From NCBI RefSeq assembly GCF_022968795.1, contig NZ_JALJRB010000019.1:1-64000 (forward strand): DNA of 64,000 bases, given 5' to 3'. Below are positions 27,447 through 36,189 of the stretch, in pieces. The stretch's first letter is position 1. Each line of letters opens with the position of its first letter. This DNA comes from Desulfatitalea alkaliphila (GTDB lineage: Bacteria; Desulfobacterota; Desulfobacteria; Desulfobacterales; Desulfosarcinaceae). Both the position numbers and the translations under genes were made by a program. A model generated the notes under the pieces. The model saw only the letters and a program-made list of their open reading frames with translations. It searched no databases and was not told the DNA's origin.

Positions 27447-27905
27447 TCAATTCTCATCTGCCAGCACCCGGTCGGCGTCCAGAATGCCGATCAGGCGATC
27501 TTCCGTCTTGAAGACCCCCTTGAAGAAGGTGCCTTGCAAACCACCGATGTTGGCCGGCGGGCGTTCCACCTTCTGCCAGTCGGCTTGCACCACATCGCCG
27601 ATCTGTGACACCAGCAGGCCGATGTACTCATTTTCCGAATTGACGATGATATTGCGGGAGGATTCGTCCACGTCGATGGAGGAGAGGCCCAACTTTTTTC
27701 CCAAATCGATGATGGTGACGATCTGACCGCGCAGATTCAAGATGCCCATTACATAATCGGGGGCCTGGGGCACCTGGGTCATTTCCATGATCTTGTTGAT
27801 TTCCTGCACCTTTAAGATGTCCATGCCGCAAAGTGCATCGCCCACATAGAAGGTGGCCAGCTCCACCGTACCGCCGGCTCTCGCTTTATCCATACCTGTT
27901 TTCAT
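27447..27905 (-). CDS. cheW: Chemotaxis coupling protein CheW
   Basis: A 152-residue CheW linking receptors to CheA: 'L-A-T-F-Y-V-G-D-A-L-C-G-M-D-I-L-K-V-Q-E-I', 'V-M-G-I-L-N-L-R-G-Q-I-V-T-I-I-D-L' and 'G-L-L-V-S-Q-I-G-D-V'. The ATG at 27905 is preceded by AAAGGAT. It is 49 bp after cheA. Confidence 0.92.
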   Translation of the reverse strand: MKTGMDKARAGGTVELATFYVGDALCGMDILKVQEINKIMEMTQVPQAPDYVMGILNLRGQIVTIIDLGKKLGLSSIDVDESSRNIIVNSENEYIGLLVSQIGDVVQADWQKVERPPANIGGLQGTFFKGVFKTEDRLIGILDADRVLADEN

Positions 27906-27954
27906 CGGATCGTATCCTTTCTGATCAGTGCAACGAGACGACATCCCACGGCCC

Positions 27955-30900
27955 CTAAGCCGCCGCCTGCAGAAAACCGTGAATACTGCGGATCAGCCGT
28001 TCACGATCCAGCTTGATCTGGTAGTCGTCAATACCCACCGCCTTGCCCTTGGCGATGTCCTCTTCTCCCGCCAGGGTGGTCAAGGCGATCACCGGCAGGT
28101 GGGCATAGCGCGCACTCTCCTTGATTTTGCGCGTCAGGGTGAAGCCGTCCATGTTGGGCATTTCGATGTCGGTCACCACCAGGGAGACGGCTTGTTCGCT
28201 TTGATGGAGCAGGTCCCAGGCGATTTGGCCGTCTTCGGCCTCGAGCACCCGGAAGCCCTCTTTTTCCATGGAGCCTTTGACCTGGTTGCGGAAAAAGCTG
28301 GAATCCTCGGCGAACAGAATGGTGGCGGCCTCTTGCGCTGCCGCGGATGTCTTTTCCGGCGCCTTGAACCATTGGGGGTTGAGGTGCTGCACGATTTCGT
28401 AGATATCCACAAGCAAGGTGGTGTGATCGTTGATGATGGCCGAGCCCATGATGCCGGTCTGGCGCAGGGTGGTGCCGTCGATTTCCAAGTTCATTTCAAT
28501 GGCGTCCACCGGACCGATGGCCAGCAGGCCGATCTCCCGGCCGCCCACCACCGACACGATCACCAGCAGTTGCTCCGTATCGGCCAAGGGGCCGACCGAG
28601 GCCACCTGGTCGATGCTGAACAGGGGCAGGCTGCCGCCCCGGTATTTCATCACCCGTTGGCCGCCCACCTTTTCGATGTCGCTGCGCTTGATCTTCTCGA
28701 TGCGTTCGACCAGGCTCAGGGGCGCGGCGAACTGCTCGTTCTCCGCTGCGCGGAACAGCAGCAGGGACTGTTTGTCGCGGGCCGCGCGTTGCGCTTCGGC
28801 TTCGGCCTCGGCCACTTCCGAGGCCCGGGCCGTGGCTTCCACGGTGGTCAATCCGCCCATTTGGGCCAGGTTGGAGACATCCAGGATCAGCGCCACGCGG
28901 CCGTCGCCCATGATGGTCGCACCGGCGTAGCCTTTGCATTTTTTAAGATCGCGCCCCAGGGGCTTGACCACGATCTCTTCCGAGTCGAGCAGGTGGTCGA
29001 CCACTAGGCCGTACTTCATGGCACCCGTGGAGACCACCACGACGTTAAGGGCGCCGGCGGCATGGAAACGGCGATCCTTGCCGTGCCGTGCATCGTCCGT
29101 CGGATTGGAGGGAGCGGCGGCGTCCGCATCGGCAACCGCGGCCATTTCTTCCGCCGGTATGGCGGCACTCTTTTTGGAACGCCGATCCGCCAGGGTTGTG
29201 CGTCGATCCGGTTTTTGTTCCCCGCTTTCGGGATCGGTGTACAGCGGCTGCACGCCGATGATGTCCGCCAGGCGGATCAAGGGCAGCAGGTTGCCGCGCA
29301 GGCGCACTACGTCGGCATTGCCGACCCGTTCGATCCGTTTGCGCACCTGGTTGGCCGGTATGCGCAGCAGCTCTTCCAGATTCACTTGGGGAATGGCGTA
29401 GCGTTCGCCGCCGGTGACCACGATCTGGCAGGGAATGATGGCCAGGGTCAACGGCAGCTTGATGCGGATGGTGGTGCCTTTTCCGGCCTCCGAGTCGATA
29501 TCGATGATACCGCCCAGTTGGTCCAGGTTGGTTTTGACCACATCCATGCCCACGCCGCGGCCCGAAACATCGGTGATGGTTTCGGCCGTGGAGAAGCCGG
29601 GCAGAAAGATCAGGTTGGCCTTTTCCCGCACGGACATCACCTTGGCCTGCTCTTCGCTGATCAACCCCTTTTCCACCGCCTTGGCGGCGATGGCGCGGCC
29701 GTCCAACCCTTTGCCGTTGTCCGATATTTCGATATTGACCTGGCCGGCTTCGTGGTAGGCCCTGAGAAAGATCTGTCCCACGGGGTTCTTGCCGGCCCGT
29801 TGCCGTACCGCCGGTGTTTCGATGCCGTGGTCCACGGCATTGCGCACCAGGTGGGTCAAAGGATCGCCGATGGCCTCGATGATGGTTTTGTCCAGCTCCA
29901 CATCCTGGCCTTCCAGGGAGAGCTCCACCTGCTTGCCCAGGGTGCGGGCCAGGTCGCGTACCACGCGGGGAAACTTGTTGAAAACGTTACCGATGGACTG
30001 CATGCGGGTGAGCATGATGGCTTCCTGCAGCTCGGAGGTGATCAGGTCGATGCGTTGACCGGCCGTTTCAGAACCGCGGGCGTCGGTGGAGGCCATGGAT
30101 TGCAATAATTGGTTTCGGCTGAGCACCAACTCGCCGGCCAGCGTCATGAGTTGGTCCAGCAGACTGACGTGCACCCGCAGACTGGTTTCGTGCTCGAATT
30201 TGGTCGATTTTTTGTCGGCGCCGTTGGCGGCGGCCGTTTCCCGGGCGCTGGCGACTTGTTCCATGGGCATATCTTCCATATCATGGGTGGCAACGATGGC
30301 CGAATTGCCCGATGCCTCGGCGGGGACGGGCGCGGCGGTGGATGGGATCGGATCCGGGGCCACGTCATGTCCGTCCAAGGATGCGGTGTCCGGCCGGTCA
30401 GTCGGTTCTTCCGGCAACGGTTCGCCGTCGATGGGATACAGGCGGTGATCGTTGCGCAGTTCCAGTATGCGGTCCGTTTCGATCTCAAACAATACATTGA
30501 TATCTGAAGGTTTCAAGATGGTGGCGAAGAGAAACAGCAGTGTGGGCATATCCGGTGCCCAACCCTCGTCCAATTCCGCCGAGGGTTGCAAATCGAAATT
30601 GGCGCCGACGATGGCACCGGTCTGTTCCATCTCTTCCAGCAAGCCGCTGCAACTTCTATTCCGAGCGCGCAGGTGCTGCGCCACATCGATGCACACCAGG
30701 TAAACGCTTTTGCCTTGCTCCAAATGGTCGGCAACCAAGTGCTGTGCGACGGACAGTGTCTCCCGGCCATCGGGAAATGCAAGGGACAGGTCCGCGTCGC
30801 TCTTTTTGTCTTGCTCGGGCGGCGATGGCGACGGCTTTTCGGTTTTGGTCTTGACGGCTTTTGCCGCCTTGGCCGGCGGGGACGGTGCTTCGACCTGTTC

Positions 30901-31290
30901 CTGATGGGCATGCAGCACCGCGCGCAATGCTTGCAGCTGGTCGGCGATATCCACGTCGTTGCTGTTGAGGATGTCGTTCATCAAAGCCTTCAGGGCATCG
31001 GCCGCCGTCAACAGCACGTTGATGATATCGGGATTGGGGATGATTTCGCGGTTGCGGATTCTGCCCAGGATATCTTCCATTTCATGGGTCAAATCCTTGA
31101 TGTTGGTCAACCCCATGAAACCGGCCCCTCCCTTGATGGAGTGGGCGGCCCGATACACTTTGTTCACCCGCGCCTCGTTGATATCGGCCCCATCGGCCTC
31201 GATAGCCAACAAGTCGGTCTCGATATCGGCCAGATGCTCCAGGGACTCTTCCAGGTACATCTGCAGGGTTTCATCATCTTGAATCGTCAT
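27955..31290 (-). CDS. cheA: Hybrid chemotaxis histidine kinase CheA with C-terminal receiver
   Basis: A 1111-residue hybrid kinase. HPt domain (1-105) with phospho-His50 in 'A-A-H-S-I-K-G-G-A-G-F'; a charged linker; an unassigned globular stretch about 185-280; dimerisation helices; a HATPase with 'L-V-R-N-A-V-D-H-G-I' (N box), 'D-N-G-K-G-L' (G1) and 'G-R-G-V-G-M-D-V-V' (G2); then two apparent CheW-like regions, the second following a Lys/Asp/Ala-rich linker. The last 120 residues are a receiver with 'V-V-T-D-I-E-M-P'. Start chosen at ATG 31290 behind AAAAGGAG. Such CheA-REC hybrids are common in Frz/Dif-like or surface-motility systems. Confidence 0.92.
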   Translation of the reverse strand: MTIQDDETLQMYLEESLEHLADIETDLLAIEADGADINEARVNKVYRAAHSIKGGAGFMGLTNIKDLTHEMEDILGRIRNREIIPNPDIINVLLTAADALKALMNDILNSNDVDIADQLQALRAVLHAHQEQVEAPSPPAKAAKAVKTKTEKPSPSPPEQDKKSDADLSLAFPDGRETLSVAQHLVADHLEQGKSVYLVCIDVAQHLRARNRSCSGLLEEMEQTGAIVGANFDLQPSAELDEGWAPDMPTLLFLFATILKPSDINVLFEIETDRILELRNDHRLYPIDGEPLPEEPTDRPDTASLDGHDVAPDPIPSTAAPVPAEASGNSAIVATHDMEDMPMEQVASARETAAANGADKKSTKFEHETSLRVHVSLLDQLMTLAGELVLSRNQLLQSMASTDARGSETAGQRIDLITSELQEAIMLTRMQSIGNVFNKFPRVVRDLARTLGKQVELSLEGQDVELDKTIIEAIGDPLTHLVRNAVDHGIETPAVRQRAGKNPVGQIFLRAYHEAGQVNIEISDNGKGLDGRAIAAKAVEKGLISEEQAKVMSVREKANLIFLPGFSTAETITDVSGRGVGMDVVKTNLDQLGGIIDIDSEAGKGTTIRIKLPLTLAIIPCQIVVTGGERYAIPQVNLEELLRIPANQVRKRIERVGNADVVRLRGNLLPLIRLADIIGVQPLYTDPESGEQKPDRRTTLADRRSKKSAAIPAEEMAAVADADAAAPSNPTDDARHGKDRRFHAAGALNVVVVSTGAMKYGLVVDHLLDSEEIVVKPLGRDLKKCKGYAGATIMGDGRVALILDVSNLAQMGGLTTVEATARASEVAEAEAEAQRAARDKQSLLLFRAAENEQFAAPLSLVERIEKIKRSDIEKVGGQRVMKYRGGSLPLFSIDQVASVGPLADTEQLLVIVSVVGGREIGLLAIGPVDAIEMNLEIDGTTLRQTGIMGSAIINDHTTLLVDIYEIVQHLNPQWFKAPEKTSAAAQEAATILFAEDSSFFRNQVKGSMEKEGFRVLEAEDGQIAWDLLHQSEQAVSLVVTDIEMPNMDGFTLTRKIKESARYAHLPVIALTTLAGEEDIAKGKAVGIDDYQIKLDRERLIRSIHGFLQAAA

Positions 31291-31470
31291 GGCGGCAACT
31301 CCTTTTCGTCGCAAAAAATCGGACCCTCGTAACCGGGCGGCACTCATCCGGCCGGAACAGCTCGCCGGCGTCCCGAGACACGCCGGTCCTATCCCTCTTT
31401 ATCCGCGCAATAGCGGAAAACTTTAGCTCTATTGTGGACCACCGACGGCATTCATGGTTCATGTTCAAAC

Positions 31471-32235
31471 CTAAGGGCTCGCGAAAAAATCCGCCACGGC
31501 TGCCGACAACGATGGCTGGGTCACCAGCGTGCCGGTTTCCTGGAAGCCCTGCAGCGAACCTTGCTGAGACGCCGTGGCCACCAGTCGGATGTCCAGCTTG
31601 GCCCGCAGGCAAAGGTTGATCACTGCCAAAAGGGCCTGCATGGCGGTCATGTTCAAGTTGACGATGCCGCTGAGGTCGATGACCAACTTGCGTGCCCCGG
31701 CATCGGTCATTTGGCGCGCTTTGGCTTTCGCCTGCGCCAATACGGTTTCGCTCACATTGCGCGTGATTTTGGTCGGAAGGGTGAGGACCACCACATCGCC
31801 GTCCACGGTGAACAGGGCGTCGTGGGCCTCGGCGGGGGCACCGGCGGAAGCGTCGATGCGCTGTTTGAGGTCCGGCAGCACGAGTTGAACCCGTTCAATC
31901 AGCTGTTCCCCCTTGAAGGGCTTTACCATGTAGTCTTTCACCCCCATTTTGACGATATTCATCACGTTGTCGCGGCCCGATTCCGCCGTCAGCATGATCA
32001 CCGCCGTCTCTTTGAGGGTGTCGTCGGCCATCATTTTGCCCAGCATTTCGATACCGGTCATCACCGGCATGGTGATATCGAGGATGATCAGGTCGGGACG
32101 CACCTCTGCTGCGAGGGCCAAGCCGTCGCGCCCGTTCTCCGCCTCGAATAGCTCGCATTCGTAGGATTTGAACGCATTTTTCACGATGGTTCGGATGGTC
32201 CGACTGTCGTCCACGGTAAGGATCTTGTATGTCAT
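31471..32235 (-). CDS. Response regulator with fused STAS domain
   Basis: A 254-residue fusion, first gene of the chemotaxis operon. Receiver 1-120: D9-D10, phospho-acceptor Asp53 ('I-L-D-I-T-M-P-V-M-T-G'), 'M-L-T-A-E-S' and 'M-V-K-P-F'. STAS-like domain about 145-254 with 'L-V-I-D-L-S-G-I-V-N-L-N-M-T-A-M-Q-A-L-L', where the Ser of anti-anti-sigma factors appears replaced by Asn or Met. The STAS half may bind a partner protein. The ATG 32235 has GGGAG 7 nt upstream and starts with the CheY-like M-T-Y-K-I-L-T-V-D-D. Confidence 0.85.
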   Translation of the reverse strand: MTYKILTVDDSRTIRTIVKNAFKSYECELFEAENGRDGLALAAEVRPDLIILDITMPVMTGIEMLGKMMADDTLKETAVIMLTAESGRDNVMNIVKMGVKDYMVKPFKGEQLIERVQLVLPDLKQRIDASAGAPAEAHDALFTVDGDVVVLTLPTKITRNVSETVLAQAKAKARQMTDAGARKLVIDLSGIVNLNMTAMQALLAVINLCLRAKLDIRLVATASQQGSLQGFQETGTLVTQPSLSAAVADFFASP

Positions 32236-32309
32236 GCCAACACTCCCGCACAGGATTGGATTGGGTGACACCCACGCATCGAAGGTTGGATGGGGGCGTC
32301 ATAGATCCA

Positions 32310-32336
32310 TTATCGGTATGCTGTAGTTAGACTTTA
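32310..32336 (-). promoter_or_regulatory. Sigma-28 (FliA) promoter of the chemotaxis operon
   Basis: On the minus strand: TAAAGTCT (32336-32329), an 11-bp spacer, ACCGATAA (32317-32310). The FliA consensus is TAAAGTTT-N11-GCCGATAA, so 14 of 16 positions match with exact spacing. It lies about 75 bp upstream of the first chemotaxis gene, in the right orientation. Confidence 0.85.
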
Positions 32337-32344
32337 ATAGAGAA

Positions 32345-32399
32345 GATAGTGTTAAGTGTTAAGTGTTAAGTTTTAAGTTAATGAATTCTATCGATTATA
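32345..32399. repeat. Heptad element, plus orientation
   Basis: GATAGTGTTAAGTGTTAAG heptads then TTTTAAGTTAATGAATTC and TATCGATTATA. It lies between the divergent chemotaxis and transporter operons, next to the FliA promoter. A G-run (GGGGGGGTGGGGGGCGGGGG) follows directly at about 32400-32420. The rest up to 32557 holds a GATCCCGATCC string also seen near other elements and no gene. Confidence 0.8.
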
Positions 32400-32557
32400 G
32401 GGGGGGGTGGGGGGCGGGGGTGGGTGCTGTTTCGATCCCGATCCTGCTTCAACCGGGTTGTGGGTTGCGGTTGAATTGTTCGGGGGGTGCGTATATGATT
32501 GGATACGGTTGATGGATATCGACGCTGGCGTTTTCACCATGAAGAAAGGAGGAGCGG

Positions 32558-33079
32558 ATGAAGCAGGATAGCGGTGGTTGGAGCCCTTACATCGCAGGGG
32601 GGCTCAGTGGTGTGGTGGGCATCTTGTCGGTTTGGATCGCCGGCAAATATTTCGGGGCGTCCACCTCGTTCGTACGCACAGCCGGGCTGATCGAGCAGGT
32701 TTTCGGCGCGGATCGTGTGGCCCAAATGGACTATTTCATCAAAGTGGTGCCGCGGATCGACTGGCAGTGGATGTTCGTGGTGGGCATCTTCCTGGGCGCG
32801 ATGATCTCCGCCGTCACCTCCGGATCGTTCAAGCTGCAGGCCGTGCCGGACATGTGGGCCCGGCGGTTCGGCGCCGGCAGCGTCGTGCCGCGGGCCTTGA
32901 CGGCCTTCGTGGGTGGTGTGGTGGCCATGTTCGGCGCCCGTATGGCCGACGGGTGACCCAGCGGTCACGGGTTGAGCGGTTCGCTCCAACTGGCTGTCAG
33001 TGGTTTTATCGCTTTGGTTTGTTTTTTCATCGGTGGCATGATCGTGGCCCGTCTGGTCTACGGAGGAGGTGAACGATGA
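32558..33079 (+). CDS. YeeE/YedE transporter N-terminal half, probable selenoprotein (Sec133)
   Basis: A 173-residue membrane protein read through one in-frame TGA at 32954-32956. Before it: 'A-F-V-G-G-V-V-A-M-F-G-A-R-M-A-D-G'; after it: 'P-S-G-H-G-L-S-G-S-L-Q-L-A-V', then a last membrane helix. The Sulf_transp (YeeE/YedE) family has G-x-x-x-x-x-G-C-T-S-G-H-G here, so TGA replaces the conserved Cys. The frame stays open to TGA 33077-33079, overlapping the next ATG (ATGA). A SECIS-like hairpin follows the internal TGA. The start is behind AAAGGAGGAG. TsuA-type homologues import thiosulfate via conserved Cys residues; substrate here is inferred. Without Sec insertion the product stops at residue 132 and lacks the key motif and last helix. 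Confidence 0.8.
32958..32993 (+). promoter_or_regulatory. Candidate bacterial SECIS element
   Basis: It starts 1 nt after the TGA. The upper stem GAGCG (32974-32978) pairs with CGCUC (32982-32986) around a three-base GUU loop whose first base is G. With one bulged C, GGUU/AACU extends it, and CCAG (32958-32961) can instead pair with CUGG (32990-32993). The loop begins 22 nt after the TGA, inside the usual 16-37 nt range for SelB-recognised hairpins. Confidence 0.65.
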
Positions 33080-33603
33080 AAATGCTCATCTACGGTTTGG
33101 TCACCGGACTCTTTTTCGGTTTTTTACTGCAGAAAGGGCGGGTGCTGCGCTACGACAAGCAGCTCGGCGCCCTGCGCCTGATGGACATGACCATCGTCAA
33201 ATTCATGCTCAGCAGCGTGATTGTCGGCATGGTCGGCATCTATCTGCTCTACGATCTGGGCATGGTGAAACTCTCCATTAAAGCGACCATCCTGGGACCG
33301 GTCATTATCGGTGCGTTGATTTTCGGCATCGGCTGGGGTCTGCTCGGCTATTGTCCCGGCACCTCCATGGGCGCCGTGGGCGAAGGCCGGTGGGATGCTT
33401 TGTGGGGCATTTTGGGGATGGTGGTCGGCGCCGCCTTGTTCGCCGAAGCCTACCCGATGTTACTGAGAACGGTCTACACTTGGGGGGATCTGGGAAAGAT
33501 CACCGTGCCCGAGGTGCTGGGGGTGAGCCACTGGATCATCATTCCCCTTTTCATCGTCGCGGCGGTGTTGATGTTCCGCTGGTTCGAAAAGAAAGGCTTG
33601 TAG
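33076..33603 (+). CDS. YeeE/YedE transporter C-terminal half
   Basis: A 175-residue membrane protein with about five hydrophobic helices. It carries the family's second motif 'G-I-G-W-G-L-L-G-Y-C-P-G-T-S-M-G-A-V-G-E-G-R', with the conserved Cys in G-Y-C-P-G-T. Together with the preceding gene it makes a complete two-repeat YeeE/YedE transporter, as in organisms where the protein is split. GGAGGAGG (33062-33069) serves it from within the end of the first gene. In the assembled transporter, the Cys would face Sec133 of the partner across the pore (inference from the pseudo-symmetric family architecture). Confidence 0.88.
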   Translation: MKMLIYGLVTGLFFGFLLQKGRVLRYDKQLGALRLMDMTIVKFMLSSVIVGMVGIYLLYDLGMVKLSIKATILGPVIIGALIFGIGWGLLGYCPGTSMGAVGEGRWDALWGILGMVVGAALFAEAYPMLLRTVYTWGDLGKITVPEVLGVSHWIIIPLFIVAAVLMFRWFEKKGL

Positions 33604-33630
33604 CAGGTCTGAAGAAAGGCAAAGAAATAA

Positions 33631-34530
33631 ATGGGAAAAAGATCGAAGTTCTTCCCTTCGGCGCGTGAGGATGCCCAGGCCGCCGAACGGAGCGTGAGAA
33701 CACCCCAAACCCTTTCGCCCGCCTATCGGCTGGCGTTCAACGACAACGATTTTCTGGTCAGGGAAGAGCTTCGACCGGTGCGATTGCAGCTCGAGCTGCT
33801 CAAACCGGAACTGCTGCTCAGCGAACGGGGGATCGACGGCACCATCGGGATCTTCGGCAGCGCGCGCATTCCGGAACCGGCGGCCGCCCGCGGCGACCTG
33901 GAAAGGGCCGTAGCGGCCGCCGCCGCGGCGCCCGACGATACGGCGGCGGCCAAGGCCGTGCGGGTGGCCCGTCGGCGCCTGGACACGTCCCGTTATTATG
34001 ACGAGGCGCGCAAGCTGGGCGTGCTCATATCCAACGCCAACAAGAATTCCCAGCGGTTCAACTGCGTGGTGGTGACCGGCGGCGGTCCCGGCATCATGGA
34101 GGCGGCCAATCGGGGCGCGCATGATGCGGGCATGCCAAGCATCGGGCTCAACATCGTGCTGCCCTTCGAGCAGAAACCCAACGACTATATCACCCCCGAA
34201 CTCTGTTTCAATTTTCACTACTTCGCCATTCGCAAGATGCATTTCCTGATGCGGGCCAAGGCGCTGGTGGTCTTTCCCGGCGGTTTCGGCACCCTCGATG
34301 AGCTGTTCGAAAGTTTGACGTTGATCCAGACCCAAAAGGTCAAACCGTTTCCGGTGCTGATTTTCGGTAAGGCTTTCTGGGAGCGCGTGATCCATTTCGA
34401 GGCCCTGGTGGAAGAAGGCACCATTTCGCCCGAAGACCTGAACCTGTTTCACTATGTGGAGACGGCGGAGGAAGCCTGGGAACACATTGCGCGGCAATTG
34501 GGGCACGGGCAAGGGACCGCGCGGGAGTGA
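33631..34530 (+). CDS. LOG-family (lysine decarboxylase-like) protein
   Basis: A 299-residue protein with the LOG signature 'P-G-G-F-G-T-L-D-E' near residue 212, plus 'V-V-V-T-G-G-G-P-G-I-M-E-A-A-N-R-G' and 'F-N-F-H-Y-F-A-I-R-K-M-H-F'. LOG enzymes are nucleoside 5'-monophosphate phosphoribohydrolases, named for cytokinin activation. The first 65 residues and the Ala-rich insert (about 85-115) exceed the usual 190-residue LOG core, as in the longer bacterial TIGR00730-type proteins. It follows the transporter genes by 27 bp on the same strand. Confidence 0.85.
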   Translation: MGKRSKFFPSAREDAQAAERSVRTPQTLSPAYRLAFNDNDFLVREELRPVRLQLELLKPELLLSERGIDGTIGIFGSARIPEPAAARGDLERAVAAAAAAPDDTAAAKAVRVARRRLDTSRYYDEARKLGVLISNANKNSQRFNCVVVTGGGPGIMEAANRGAHDAGMPSIGLNIVLPFEQKPNDYITPELCFNFHYFAIRKMHFLMRAKALVVFPGGFGTLDELFESLTLIQTQKVKPFPVLIFGKAFWERVIHFEALVEEGTISPEDLNLFHYVETAEEAWEHIARQLGHGQGTARE

Positions 34531-34542
34531 AAGAGGCAAAAA

Positions 34543-34589
34543 GGCTCGCAAGCAGTGGTTACTCGCAGAGGGCCACTTGTTTGCAAGCC
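34543..34589. terminator. Imperfect hairpin between convergent genes
   Basis: GGCTCGCAAGCAGTGG and CCACTTGTTTGCAAGCC form a long imperfect stem between the convergent LOG and glgA stops. There is no clear T-run on either side, so a bidirectional terminator is a guess. Confidence 0.4.
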
Positions 34590-34607
34590 ATATTGGGTTG
34601 ACTGGTT

Positions 34608-36179
34608 TTAACTTGCGTAGAGCTCTTCCAGGTAGCGTTCCGCACTGCGGGGCCAGGGAAAACGGGTGGCGGCGGCGTTGCGGCAAATGGTCCGCCACTG
34701 CGCTTTGTCGGTGCTGAAGATCTCCATGGCGCCGGAAAAGGCGTCGATCATGCGGTCCACCTGGTCCGGCAGTCGCTCGCCGTCGAAATGCCAACCGTTG
34801 TGGCCGTGGCGGACGGTGTCGCGCAACCCGCCCACGGCATGCACCAGGCAGGGCTGACCGGCGCGCATGGCCAACATCTGGCTGATGCCGCACGGCTCGT
34901 AGGAACTGGGCATCAGAAACAGGTCGCCGGCGGTGTAAAGGGCCGCGGCGCAGGCATCCGAATAGCCGTTGAGAAAGAGCAAGTTTCCACGTCGGGCGCC
35001 CGTTTGCATGAAGAAGCGTTCGTAATCCCCGTCGCCGGACCCCAGAACCACCAGCAAGCCACCTTCCGGCAAGCGGTCCAACACCCCCTCCAGCCCGCTG
35101 CCGGAACGGGTGCCGGCTTCTTTGAGCAGCATCATTTTTTGAGGTTGCAAGCGCCCGATGCTGGTGCAGAGAATCGTCGGGGGACGAGATGCTTGCGCCA
35201 GGGCGCTGAGCCGGGCGTGGGCCGTGAAATGCACCGTTCGCAGCGTGTCCGTCGCAGCGGACCAGTCGAGCACAGTGGCTTTGAGAAGGGACCACAGTGC
35301 GCCGAAGTCGGGTTCGGTCTGCCGTTTTGTTTCCTCCGGGTAAGCGCAGCCGTTGAGAATGCCATACAGACGGCCTTCGTCCCGCGCCCCGCGCAAATCC
35401 CTCTCCAGCCCTTCACCGCCGTAAAAGTGGGGCACATCACTGGGACGCAGCACCTCTTCGGCATAAGTGGGCGATACCGTGTGCACGCGATCGGCCAGGC
35501 GGATGCCCAGGGCCATGGGGTTGACGGCGTCCCAGCGAGGGTCGGCTACCGCCGAGCGATCATAGGCAATCCCTGGAAACCAGGCGTGCAGGCTGGACGC
35601 ATGGTCCTGAAAGGGGCGGATGCCCTGCAAGCCCAGGTTGTGGATGGTGTACACGGTGGGCAGGTCGCGCAGCGACCTGTAGTCCGGGTGAAAGGCGCGC
35701 AGGAACAGCAGCAGGGCCGCGTGCCAGTCGTGCAGATGCAGATGGGTCAGGTCCGGGAAAAGGCCCTGGCGCACCCCTTGCGCCACCGTGAGACAGAACA
35801 GGGCGAACTTGGTGGCATCGGCGGCGAAAGGCTGGTGGGGCGGGTCGTCCACATAGATGCGATGTGCATTGCGTTCCGCGTCGAAGGCTTCGAAGAGTGG
35901 GTGATCGATGACGAAGTGGGTCACACCGTCATGGGGTTGATCGGCCTGGACCCGATGGCCGTAAGCGGTATGAGCGGTGCCGCCGAAGTGCACCGGTAAG
36001 GTGACCGGTTCGTTCGTCATCCGCCGATGGTGCAGAAAACCATAGGCCGGCAGGACCACCGACACACGGCAGCCCAGGTCGGCCAGCGCCATGGGGATGT
36101 CGCGCACCACATCACCGATGCCGCCCACCTTGGCGCCGTTCAAGGCGCCGTTTTCCGCTGCGACCATTAAAATATGCAT
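34608..36179 (-). CDS. glgA: Glycogen synthase GlgA (GT5)
   Basis: A 523-residue ADP-glucose-type glycogen synthase. It begins 'M-H-I-L-M-V-A-A-E-N-G-A-L-N-G-A-K-V-G-G-I-G-D-V', with the KxGG donor-binding motif; 'T-I-H-N-L-G-L-Q-G' and 'V-S-P-T-Y-A-E-E' follow, and 'P-S-S-Y-E-P-C-G-I-S-Q-M-L-A-M-R' is the C-terminal GT-B nucleotide-sugar site. Start chosen at ATG 36179. It is 10 bp after glk, so one operon. No glgC lies in the window. A second, GT4-type synthase (glgM) sits in the plus-strand cluster. Confidence 0.9.
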   Translation of the reverse strand: MHILMVAAENGALNGAKVGGIGDVVRDIPMALADLGCRVSVVLPAYGFLHHRRMTNEPVTLPVHFGGTAHTAYGHRVQADQPHDGVTHFVIDHPLFEAFDAERNAHRIYVDDPPHQPFAADATKFALFCLTVAQGVRQGLFPDLTHLHLHDWHAALLLFLRAFHPDYRSLRDLPTVYTIHNLGLQGIRPFQDHASSLHAWFPGIAYDRSAVADPRWDAVNPMALGIRLADRVHTVSPTYAEEVLRPSDVPHFYGGEGLERDLRGARDEGRLYGILNGCAYPEETKRQTEPDFGALWSLLKATVLDWSAATDTLRTVHFTAHARLSALAQASRPPTILCTSIGRLQPQKMMLLKEAGTRSGSGLEGVLDRLPEGGLLVVLGSGDGDYERFFMQTGARRGNLLFLNGYSDACAAALYTAGDLFLMPSSYEPCGISQMLAMRAGQPCLVHAVGGLRDTVRHGHNGWHFDGERLPDQVDRMIDAFSGAMEIFSTDKAQWRTICRNAAATRFPWPRSAERYLEELYAS

Positions 36180-36189
36180 GGGCATCACC

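Noticed and set aside
33076-33603. A second selenocysteine codon in the downstream YeeE/YedE gene
   Set aside because: Its conserved motif is encoded with an ordinary Cys codon (TGT in G-Y-C-P-G-T).
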